Origin: Scortum barcoo | Lineage: Eukaryota; Chordata; Actinopteri; Centrarchiformes; Terapontidae | Length of the DNA stretch: 64,000 nt | Direction: 5' to 3' | Assembly (NCBI GenBank): GCA_023238725.1 | Contig: CM041540.1 | Location: 1,949,001-2,013,000, forward strand | Part shown: positions 25,332 through 35,476 of the stretch, in pieces | Position numbering within the stretch: the stretch's first letter is position 1 | Layout: the number at the start of each line of letters is the position of its first letter | Notes under the pieces: model-generated | The model's input: the letters and a program-made list of their open reading frames with translations, nothing else | What the model was told of the DNA's origin: nothing | Database searches by the model: none | Translations under genes and position numbers: made by a program

Positions 25332-25780
25332 GTCCCATGCGTGTCACATGTCAGGTCTCCTCTCCCTCCACGATCGGATCCAAAGAGTCATTCAACATCA
25401 CAAATGGGAAGAAAAGTCCTCAAATTTTCAAATTAAAATGTCCAATTTAATCATTTTGACTATAAAAATATCTCATTATCACTGGAAGTTCTCAGTTGAA
25501 CTCATGAATTCAAAAGAAAAAGTAAAAATAGTAATGGCGTGGTCTGTGTACGTCAGTGTGTCCGTCCATGTTTGTTTTGTTTCTGCAGACCCTCGAGGAC
25601 AAAGTAGGTTTTTAGAAATAGTCAAAATTTCAGCCTGATGTTCAAAATGGACACACACAAGTCTGTTGATGCTACCGAGTGTGTCAGGTGTCTGTTACCT
25701 GCATACATTTTCACTAATTTGTGGACGTATCATAAATTTTAGGCTGCACACGGACATGACAGATGGGGAAATCTGCATTA

Positions 25781-25950
25781 AGGTAAGATAAATTTATTAA
25801 CTTTATTAATCGCACATTGGGGAAATTCACCTGTTACAGCAGCTCAATAGTGAGAAAAATATAAAAAAGTATGAAAAATAGATAGAAAACAGATTAAAAT
25901 GACATAAATACACTTTGTACATCCTCCATATATACAGATTATTATTCCAG
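25781..25950 (-). mobile_element. LINE-like 3' end, copy 3
   Basis: Shares CTTTATTAATC, GGGGAAATTCACCTGTTA and CAGCAGCTCAATA with copies 1 and 2, and the region TGACATAAATACACT with copy 1. Same orientation. Confidence 0.62.
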
Positions 25951-26758
25951 ATGTACTTCATGAGTGTCTGAAGATGCTCATGCTGACACCACCTCGGGTT
26001 TACGATCAGCAAAGTCAGAAACTTTTATCTTTATTTACACTTCGCACGTCCAGTAAAGTCCAAGTTTCTGTCGTACGGGTCTCATGTAAACGACTTCACA
26101 TCATCAGGACAGCTGTGTGATTTCAGAGTTTGTCTTTTGAGGATTAAAATACTTAACACTGACAAAACAAACACCAGATATGTTAAAAGTTTGTTGTGTT
26201 AGTAAGTGCTGAGTTATATCGTATATTGTGAGACATGAAAGTGGCGATAACTACGAGGGTCGGTGTGATTAAAGTTTCCTCAAAGTCAGACTGAAGCGTG
26301 ATTCTTTGAGCTGCATGTCGGTGAACGTGCATGAAGCTCGTTTGATGTTTGCATGGCTGCCTTTTTAAAAATACTTTTACATAAATCTTTAATAACTTTA
26401 AAGTCTTTAACGTCAAAACCCGCCAACATGGACAACAGATTAAATATGAGATAAGTGAAAAGTGCCGTCTCTTCTGTGACCTGCAGTTACCAATAACACT
26501 GATTTCTGATCAGATCTACTGATCACTAAATCAGTTTAATGATCCGACCACGCTGTAGGTGGCCGTCGTCGTGGTAACCGGAGACAGACTCAACAAAAAC
26601 AGTCTATTTTTGTTTTTTTGAATTGATTTTGATTTACTATGTGACTCAAAATTAAGAATATAGCTGCTGAAAGTCTTTAATAAAAACACACTGACAGATT
26701 TTAACTGTTTAAAGACACAAAAACCAACAAATTCTCCATCCTGTGCTTCACGTTGTCT

Positions 26759-26772
26759 CCACCGGAGGGCGC
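26759..26772 (+). promoter_or_regulatory. CTCF-like motif upstream of trhde
   Basis: CCACCGGAGGGCGC matches the CTCF core consensus CCASYAGRKGGCRS at 13 of 14 positions. It lies about 0.85 kb upstream of the CpG-rich block. Confidence 0.4.
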
Positions 26773-26837
26773 CACTGAGCTTAATCTTTTTTCAGCTCTC
26801 ATGTTTAATAATGTTGTTTATGTCTTTTCTCCTGAAT

Positions 26838-26880
26838 TTAACATTTATTTTAACATTTATTTTAACATTTATTTTTAAAA
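26838..26880 (+). repeat. (AACATTTATTTT)3 repeat
   Basis: Three consecutive 12 bp units, the last one slightly longer. Confidence 0.85.
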
Positions 26881-26915
26881 GTGCAGGAGCTCAGGCTTTC
26901 TGCTCGTTAGGAGGC

Positions 26916-27079
26916 GCACACACACACACACACACACACTCCCTCTCTCTCTCATTGGTCGAAAATGGTTCAGACCTGCCTCTGGTGGTCCATATTGATT
27001 GCTGTGCATTTTGACACTGAGCTCCAACAGTGTGTGTGTGTGTGTGTGTGTGTGAAGTTTGTCCTCATTCACTTGCAGG

Positions 27080-27119
<40 letters not shown>
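26916..27119 (+). repeat. (CA)12, (TG)12 and (TG)19 arrays
   Basis: (CA)12 at 26916-26939, (TG)12 at 27031-27054 and (TG)19 at 27082-27119. Confidence 0.95.
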
Positions 27120-27120
<1 letters not shown>

Positions 27121-27414
27121 ATCCAAAAGGGCATTTTTACATTAATTTTCCTGTTTCATGGTGTCTAATTGTCATTTTAATGAATTTGCATCTCCAACAG
27201 AATCTTTTTTTGCAGCATTACTCCTCTTTGAGCTGAATATTTGCTCAAAAACAGACATTAAAACATTTATATTTATATTATAAAGCATCCAAGAGGACAT
27301 GTTTACACTTTGTTTGTAAAATGGGGGTCAAGGTCCAAAAAGCTTCATGTAGTCGAGAGTGTGAAAACTTAGATGGAGTGAATAAAATAAAAAATTCATT
27401 TGTAGAGATCTAAA

Positions 27415-27438
27415 AGAGAGAGAGAGAGAGAGAGAGAG
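27415..27438 (+). repeat. (GA)12 microsatellite
   Basis: Perfect GA array, followed at 27490 by a short (AAAT)n. Confidence 0.9.
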
Positions 27439-27559
27439 GTGTCATTCATTTCCCTTTTGTCTGCAGAAAACATCCAGAGAGAAAAGAAAAATAAATAAAT
27501 AAATAAAAGAGAGCAGAAGGAGGTTTGAATGGAGTTGGTGGGTGTAGTAGTATTCATTC

Positions 27560-27560
<1 letters not shown>

Positions 27561-27603
<43 letters not shown>

Positions 27604-27609
27604 CTCTCT
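27561..27609 (+). repeat. (AC)20(TC)4 microsatellite at the edge of the CpG block
   Basis: Perfect AC array followed by TC, directly upstream of the putative trhde promoter. Confidence 0.95.
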
Positions 27610-28460
27610 GTCAGCGCGTGCCTCCCGGTTGGAGAGCAGCTCGTGCTCAAACGGACAGCACGAGACTCTTCTCCTCCTCCTGCTCGGTGGATGGAGGGAT
27701 GCGGGAGAGCTCCTTCACCCGCAGCATCAGCACCATCAGCATCCTCCTCTCCATCCTCATCCTCATCCTCAGCACCACCGGGGGAGAGGAGCCGCGGAAA
27801 AGTTCAGCTGTGATACCGGAGCACCGGAGGGGCTGCAGCCCGCCGTTAACCCGGGATAATCCGCCTCAATCCCACTTTGGACTCCATGGAAACGGATCCG
27901 GTGCTTTTTTTTTTTTTTAAGGGGATTTGCTGCGTATTTACCGGATCACTTCCAAGGATCGTTCCCGGTACCGCCGCTCTCCGGTGTGTTTTAACGTCAC
28001 AGAAAGGAACCGGACCCCCCCATCAATAAAGAAATACATAAAAAACACCTCCACGGATTTAAGGTGCTTTTTTAACGGAGAGTCGACGGTTAACAAAACA
28101 GAAAAAGAAGAAAGAAATAGAAGAAAATAGGAGGGAGATACCGGGGATTTAACGGGAGGAGAAGTCAGCCCGAATACCGGATCAGCACCGGGGGGACCGG
28201 CCGCCGGGAGCAAACGGACCCGGGGCTCAGCGCCTCCCACCGGGGGACAGCAGAGGAGAAGTTACCGGATCTTTACCGCATCATTCATCCATCATCAGGG
28301 ACGGACTGAGCTCGTTAACGGATGGATTTACTGCCGGATTAAAACAAAAAACTCTTTTTTCTCCCTCCAGATGGGATCAATAGATCGATCGATCGTTTCT
28401 GATAAATCGGGAGTTAATATCTCTCCTCTGCGCGGTGAAATAAAACCACATGCTGAACGT
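27600..28460 (+). promoter_or_regulatory. trhde: CpG-rich putative promoter/5' UTR region of trhde
   Basis: GC and CpG content rise sharply here relative to the AT-rich flanks, with dozens of CCGG, CGGG and GCGC words, especially at 28140-28280. The block lies 1.1-2 kb upstream of the trhde start codon and on its strand, as expected for a CpG-island promoter. The nonamer TACCGGATC occurs at 27939-27947, 28175-28183 and 28263-28271, and ACCGG-type words recur many times. No TATA box stands out. A (CA)20 plus (TC) microsatellite borders it on the left. The transcription start cannot be fixed from sequence. A pyrimidine tract with AG at 29588, just before the ATG, leaves room for a 5' UTR intron. 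Confidence 0.55.
27699..27920 (+). other. Small upstream ORF with signal-peptide-like start
   Basis: An ATG at 27699 opens a 73-codon frame in the CpG-rich block. The peptide starts MRESSFTRS and continues with a hydrophobic Ile/Leu/Ser stretch (ISILLSILILILS) followed by a polar region. It looks like a secretory signal sequence, but the hydrophobic part comes from an ATCCTC-type repeat and the C-terminus runs through a T13 tract into TAA, so chance is likely. It may act as a uORF if transcription starts upstream of it. No family is recognised. Confidence 0.2.
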
Positions 28461-29592
28461 AAATTATCCACTTAACCCCCCCGAGAGAGAGACAGAGAGA
28501 GACACTGCAGAGAGAGAGGGAGGGAGGGAGTACTTTTATTTTGGAAAGAAGTCATCCAGAAGCATTTAAAGGCAGGAAAAGCTCAGACAGAGATGCTTAC
28601 CTTCGTTTTTCTGCAGGTTTAAACTCTTTAAGCAAGCAGAAAAAAATCACCTCTGATATCCCTGAAATAAATTTGACTTTATGATATGAGATTAAATGTG
28701 TGTTTTGGAAAAAAAGATAAAAAATTCATGATTTTACGACATTAAACACAACCTGAATAAAAACGTAAACATTTCTTGCACAAATTTGACCTAAAAATAA
28801 AATTCTCTGCTAATTCGCTGACCTGGTTTCGCTGCTCAGAAACTGAAATGTAATCATAATAATCGCAGAGATACTTGTGGTGCGCTAATATTGACCTTAA
28901 TGTACCTGCGAGGTATCTTCATCTCCCTCCGTGTCATCGTTATAACCCCATAATAGTCCGATAGGGTTTTATTTATGCTTCGCTGCAGGTCTGCAAGAGC
29001 TTTAACTCAGAAGAAATTAACTTTACAGCAGCGTGGGGACGAGAACCTGCTGCTTTCGCTGTTCAGGATCTCTGTGTTGATCTGTGAAGCTCAAAATGAA
29101 GATTTCCACCATCCAGAAGTGATTTTAGTGCAGAATCTGTGAGCGTTAGTGTGACTCGACTCGATCTTTGGTGCTTCAAAGTTTAGCTCACGCAGCTGAT
29201 CTCCAGTGAAAGTCTATGGATGGTACGCTCACTGTATAGCCACATCCTCAACAGCATACCTCCTCCTCCTCCTCCTCTTCAGCCTCCTCTACAACTTGAA
29301 ATCAAGCCATGCAGCATTGATTTTTCTCTCCTCGCCGCAAAACCAAAACGCTCTCGACCACCTCGTCCTCCCCAGTTTGTCAGTTTTGCAGCCTGAAATG
29401 TAAGACGCGCCGCGGTATTGGTTTTCCACCTCGAGTCGGAGCTGAAGGGCGCTCAGGAGGCGAGGTCAGAGTTCAGCTTCTCAGAAACTCACCGGGCTGA
29501 AGTGGGACGATCGAACACATCAAACCTTCTGAAACGAGCGTAAATGAACGTTTCTCTGAAGCTCGAGGACGCTCCTTCGTTTTTTTAGCTAA

Positions 29593-30090
29593 ATGGGACT
29601 AAACGACAGCAGCCCGGGCACCATGAGGAACGGCCGCGCCCTCTCGGACCAGTGGGCCGAGTCGGTGGTGGTGCGGCCTCGAACCACCGAGCGCCACATC
29701 ACGGTGCACAAACGCCTGGTCCTGGGGTTTGCCCTGTCCATCCTCACCCTCATCGTGGTCACGGCGGTGGCCGTGGTGCTCAGCGTCCGCTTCGAGGAGT
29801 GCGGCGGACGGGATCGCGATGGGGTGGTGGGGGAAATCGGGCTGGCTGGCGGCAACGGAGGGTCGGCGAGGTTGAACGGGAGCAGAGGGGAGAGGACGGG
29901 GGAGAGGGGGGACGAGGACGGCGTCCAACCGTGGAGGAACTCGAGGCTGCCGGGGTCGGTGAGGCCGCGGCACTACGACCTCCGGCTCGCCGTCTACATG
30001 GACAACTTCACCTTCTCCGGGGAGGTCAGCATCGAGCTGGAGTGCGTCAACGCCACCCGGTTCATCGTACTGCACACTGACCGCCTCGAG
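29593..30090 (+). CDS. trhde: trhde exon 1: cytoplasmic tail, membrane anchor, stalk
   Basis: This exon encodes residues 1-166. A TAA lies directly before the ATG, in frame, so the frame cannot extend upstream. Residues 1-41 are the cytoplasmic tail, with the family block RPRTTERHI at about 28-36. Residues 42-66 form one hydrophobic signal-anchor (LVLGFALSILTLIVV...). Cys70 in FEEC matches the cysteine that follows the anchor in mammalian TRHDE, reported there to take part in dimerisation. Residues 71-115 are a Gly/Arg/Glu-rich low-complexity stalk. The M1 N-terminal domain begins near PGSVRPRHYDLRL (about 120). N-glycosylation sequons are at Asn95, Asn138 and Asn153. The donor is CTCGAG|gtacgg and the phase is 0. 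Codon use is GC-rich, unlike the AT-rich surroundings. Met11 has a better Kozak context and could be a second start. Confidence 0.94.
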
Positions 30091-33000
30091 GTACGGTGGC
30101 CTGGGAGGGTGTCAGGAAGTAACTTAAATTCACGAACAAACTTTTCAGTTTTAGGTGGAGTTGATGTCATGAATCAGTCAACACACCTTTAATGCAGCTT
30201 TCTTTAGTGACAGCACTTAAATGATTCTCTGTCAATGAATACTTTACATAATAGTAATAATTTCCAAACTAAACTTCTCTTCATACCTTCATCACGTCCA
30301 TCAAGTCGAGTCTTTCAGGCAGGAGCTCCTCGTTTCGTCCTGGCCAGTCGGTTCTCCTGTTCAGAAAGACGTCGCTCTGTTTCACGTTCGTTCTCCTTCG
30401 TGTTGCTTTCAATGCAGATATCCTGCCTGCGTCCACATTGTGTAGAAGAACATAAATTATCGTGCAGATTGGATGGTTTGAAGCTGCTAATATCTGCGTA
30501 ACTTCTCTTGAGGGTAAAGGCCTTTTAGTGTGTTAAAACGGTTTATCCTTTAGGGGGCATGAACGTGCTCAGTAAAGTTGATGGTCATCTCCATATTAGA
30601 TCTGTGTACACATGAACAATCTGAATCAATGAAAGGTAAAGGATTCTCTAAAATGATGGAAAGCATCAATATCCAGAGTAAAGTTAATATAAATCCAGCT
30701 TTAACTCAGACATATTCTACATACTGGGTGGTGTAGAAGATGAAGTTTTTCAGAAATATCAAAAGGATTCAGCTGATCCAAATGATTAGATTTTACCACA
30801 AAAACAGTGCAAATGCTAATGTATTAATAAAATGACTCTCTGGGATTTTTTGACTCACCGGATGTGCTGATGTTATAAATGTAGAGAAATGTGTCAGTAC
30901 TGTTGCAAACTAAAGTTTCTGCACCGTAAAACAAAGTCAGACAGGTTCATCGCTGCCTGTGGACGAACAGTTTGATGCTGTTGATGACTTTGCTGCGGTT
31001 TCTCTCCAAACAAAGCTCCTTATTTGCATCCGGAGGTCTGCTCTCTGCGTTGGAAAACAACCCACTCTCTAACAAAGAGTGTTTATTTCCAGATTTGGCC
31101 TCAGAGATTTCCTTAACGAGGCTAATTAACCGTCAAAGTTGCTGTTTCAGCCGAAATTTTTCGAGATGAGTGCGCGGTGAGAGAAAGCCTCAGAGAAACG
31201 CCTGAGCAACGTGATTTTTCAGGCCGGTCATCTCAGCTAATGTGAGAGAAGGATAAATCTGTCTAATTTGGGCAGAGGCCAATTAAAAAGCCTGCAGCCC
31301 CCTTTTGTTTTGGTGTGTGAGCACACTGCGAATTAGGAGGTGTTGTTGGGCACCAGGCGGGTCTCCTAAGGTACGCTCAGAGTCGATGCATTATGAGAAG
31401 AAAAATTGTCGAGATGGAAAAGGTAAAATCAGGCTGGCTGGTGGAAAGAGGAAGGAGAAAATACTCTTCTCGGACTTCTCAGAGTCCAAAATGTTTGCAG
31501 CATTCAACAAAAACATGACACCGTCTTGGTTTTATCTGAAATCCTGAACACTTCCTGCTGAGCCAAACACATCTTCAGCTCTTCGACTGAGCTCTTTCAC
31601 CTTTAGCAATGATTGCTTTCAGGTTATGTCACTGAAAATGGACTTCAGAGGCTCTCGAGGGTCAACCCCAGAGGTTTGGTAAAAAAAGATGTAATATTCA
31701 AACAGGAAGTTGAGGTGATTAAATGTCAAACGACACTCCGATGAGTTCAGCTGAGGGATCAAACCGGTCAATGAGCAAACCACACAATTAAAAGACATTT
31801 TGGTCACGAGGAGCATTTGAAGGCATCGCAAAGCGTGGCGCTGCATTCGCTGACTCACCAGAAAACTGTGAAAAACATCCTCTTAATCCCCAACGCTTCC
31901 TCTCTGTGTCAGCAGGCTCTCTGTTCGTATCGATCAGTTCATTCATCAAAGAGCAAACACACACGCGCTCAAACAGATACAGACGCACACACTCGCTGTT
32001 TGATTGGCTGAGGATTATTGATAGCGACCCGATGGCCCCCATTGTTGCCGGGCATGTTCCCATCATGCACTGCTGCTCATTTCAGAGATCCACCGGCGTT
32101 CTCCAGCTCGCACTTTGATTGTCTCTGTTTCTGCTTAATGATGATTTCCAGTTTGCAGCTGCTACTTTAGAAATACCCGCCTCTTTTACAGTGTTTTCAT
32201 ATCGATATTGGGACACAAAGAGTGAAGTTTAGGACACTTTTAAGTGTTGAATTTACCTGAAACAGGCAGAAAAGTTTGACTTAATTCAAGAGAAGATATT
32301 TGTGTTATCCACTTCTTTCTTATGACTGCCACCTCTCTTAGTTTATACTCCAGCAGAGCAGAGTAATATAAAACTTAATGGTGGGACATAACTAATATGA
32401 GAGCTATAATATAATAATATAATATATTTTGGACTCTCGTCTCCATTTCTTTTAAGACCATTTGGTCAACAGTGAAAAGTTAATTTAAATGAAAGCCGTG
32501 TGCAATATGAGAGAAAGCCAGTCTACTGAAATCAAATGAACTGATTCAGGTCCAAAATGTCACCAAACTCTGCTGTGACTGAGCCCAAAGAGTGGAAACA
32601 GATTGAATATAAAACTACTTTCCTCCAGTTTCCTCCAGGATCTTTGAAAAACCTGTTTCAAATGTGCACACAAACTTAAGTCCACTTACTTTACATTCAG
32701 ATATCTGTAAAGTGCTTTAACACTGAAAGAAGAAACTGAGAAGCAGATTTATTGCCAAAAGCTTTTCACATACAAGAAATCTGACTCGATACGTTTGTGC
32801 ATAACAAGTAAGAAAGTATAGTTGAAAAATAAAAGAACAGTAAGGAGAAAGAACAGGAAGTAGAAAATATAAGACAAAGGGAAGTATTGCAAGTCAGAGG
32901 CAGCTTAAATATGTAAATATATAATATAACAAGAATATATAGTAGTATTGTGTAGCACTTTTCAAGCTGGGAGCACAAAGTGTTTTCCATAACTAATATA

Positions 33001-35252
33001 AATCTATCAGAAATAAGATAAACTTCAGGAACGGCAAATTATAAGTGCAGTTTAATCAACAAAACGGAAGAACAAATAAAACTGTTAAAATGACGTTAAA
33101 AACAGATTTTATGTAGATAAAAACTTCAAGACCAACAAAATACAAAGTGCAAATTTAATATAAAATATAGATGCAGACAATTTAGACAAGTATTTAGAGT
33201 CATTTGAGGAATAAAGAGTATTTTCAGTGTTCAGAAGATGTGTTATTTTAACCCATGTATTCAGAATGACAGCTGACTTTTACAAAGTGATGTGATCTGA
33301 TCAGACCTCTGCTCAGGACTTTTTACTGACCCTGTCTGACTTTCTTTCACCTGTTTGAGTGAGAAATCTTTTACTTCTGATGATTTTTTTTCTTTCAGCG
33401 CTGTGAGTTTGGTGACATTTTACTTAATTACTGAATCCCCACCATCTTCAGCGTGAGCTCAGGTCTAATCAGTGAGGATGAGTGAAAACACCTGTGAGGG
33501 CCGTTTAATGAGCGAAGTGCTCGTCTTCATTAAATGTCAATTCTCCTCACGTACAGACTGCCTGTGAGCACATTTACATGCACGTTAGTTTTTCTAGTTT
33601 GGAGCCTTATCTCGTTTTTCTTCGGTTTCCTTACATGATATTTACATGGCACATTAGAAACACATTCATCCTAATGTCTGCACGACATGAACAGTTAAGT
33701 TTGGGATGATCAGAAACCTGGATCAGGTGTTTCCACGCCGCAGGTGCAGGTGGCGTATCCATGTTTCTCAGAATGAGGACGTGATGTTTACATTCACAAC
33801 ACACCACCAGCATACTCCAAAAACCTGATTATAGCCGGGGTACTGCTGTGCATGTAAACACACTGTGTGCTGTTGAGGATGAAATATGGATGAACTTTGT
33901 TAAGCCGATAAACAAACACTCCCTCTCACGTCACGCCAATGTCACGCCGTCGTATGATGTTTGAAATTATAGCTGAACAGCAGAGGGCGCCGCTCACAGT
34001 GACAGACCTGTTCACCTGTTTACCTTCAACACCTGCTGAACCAAGCATCTGTTGGTCACTATGTTTCTGCACAGGATCAATGAAGTAATTTAGTCAGCTA
34101 ATATTTATCTGTATCTGCAGTGACGAGTGTTTGTAGACGTTTTTGTTCGGTGGTTTGATGTGTTTCACCTGAAGTAGCTCCGACTGTATTCGTGCATCTT
34201 AGTCAGCGTCTCCAAACTGCTGCGTCTGTACCTGTGAGGCCCGAGAGCTTCATCTTCCTCATCAAACATCTACAAAGACAAAGATTTGTTCACATCCGTG
34301 TTTGCTGTGAGCTTCAAATGGCCACCTATGTTGGCACATTGCTACGCGTTAACCGTCAGTCGCGTGTGTGCACAACTCCACAGGATAAATTTAACTGTTT
34401 TTATTTACTTAACAACAAGAAACAGAGAAAATCTGAGCATTTTAGATAGATATTTAGCATTATGATAAATACAAATGGCTTATTAATTTTTTTTATTCTA
34501 CATATTTTCACCAAAAAAACCCAGATTTTCTTTAAAGTAGATAAAGATAAACAAGTTTTCACCAGTTTTTTAATTTACAGTTATAAACAGTTGTTGTTAT
34601 TGCATCACTTTGGAGCGTCCGTCCTACATTTATGAAAAATAGCAACAGAGAATTGAGAAAAATAAAGACAGAGGTGTTATTAAAGGTTGATGCAGCTCTA
34701 CATGTTGTTGTGAGTCAACCTACAGAAATAAATAAACATTATTATTAGAACTTTTTTTAGTTAGTTCACCCTAAAGTGAAATGTCCCAGTTCATCATCTT
34801 CTTCTTCTTCAGGTGGACCGGGTGTCCGTCACAGCAGAGGCCGGCGCCGGCGGTCGTCCCACCAACAGGCCCGGAGGCGGAGCCATGCGCATCCACCGCC
34901 ACTTCCCCTACCCGGCCAATCAGATGTACGTGGTGGTGCTGCACCGCGAGCTGAAGCCGATGAGAGTTTACCGGCTGAACGTGAGCTTCGACGCCGCCAT
35001 CGAGGATGAGCTGCTGGGCTTCTTCAGGAGCTCGTACACCCTGCAGAGAGAGAGACGGTACACACACCGCAACACACAAACACACACTGCAACACAAGTA
35101 CACACACTGAAACACACACACACTGAAACACTCATCTTTTCTACAGCAGCAGGTGGTTGGACTAGAAAAGGTCAGCGCTTCACATCCACGACATTGATTA
35201 ACTCACACACAATGCTCGCAGTGTGTACGTGCATGTGTGTGTTCCACATGTC

Positions 35253-35283
<31 letters not shown>

Positions 35284-35439
35284 TCCCTCCTTATAAATTT
35301 CCCATAAGCCTCTGCTGCCGAGTAGTTCCACATCAGATTTCTTCCCCATGGTGCTGATGAGAAACAGACTGTGTGCTGATACTTTTATTTCATGTGTGAG
35401 TTTGTATCTGTGTGTGTCCTCCATCTGTGTGTGTGTGTT

Positions 35440-35476
<37 letters not shown>

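Larger units (their letters stand above)
131..27414. other. Intergenic region upstream of trhde
   Basis: No open frame in this stretch shows protein-family similarity or exon-like structure. It holds microsatellites, LINE 3' ends, foldback and minisatellite repeats (listed separately), a purine tract of about 700 bp, and AT-rich single-copy DNA. The spaces not covered by listed elements (for example 131-1500, 1700-2600, 2780-4480, 13000-13700, 17230-18600, 18830-20090 and 23110-25240) show nothing I can assign. Confidence 0.6.
30091..34812 (+). other. trhde: trhde intron 1 (4.7 kb)
   Basis: Bounded by gtacgg and a CTTCTTCAG acceptor. It contains a candidate conserved non-coding stretch (31010-31370), a LINE 3' remnant (32738-32990), a terminal-inverted-repeat element (33565-33860) and a CTCF-like motif (33977-33990). 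The remainder is unassigned AT-rich DNA. Confidence 0.9.

Noticed and set aside
27525..27920. 131-codon frame spanning the (CA)20 array and the CpG block
   Set aside because: The upstream half is microsatellite translation. Only the internal ATG frame at 27699 is kept, as a low-confidence uORF.
29599..30075. 158-codon ORF antisense to trhde exon 1
   Set aside because: Shadow of a GC-rich coding exon. No family resemblance, and the sense frame is well supported.
32050..32059. Perfect p53-type half-site GGGCATGTTC
   Set aside because: Only one half-site is present with no second half next to it. A 10 bp degenerate match is common by chance.
34813..35307. Extension of trhde exon 2 as a 164-codon frame
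   Set aside because: A GT donor at 35058 and the match to exon 3 in phase end the exon there. The rest is CA-repeat translation.
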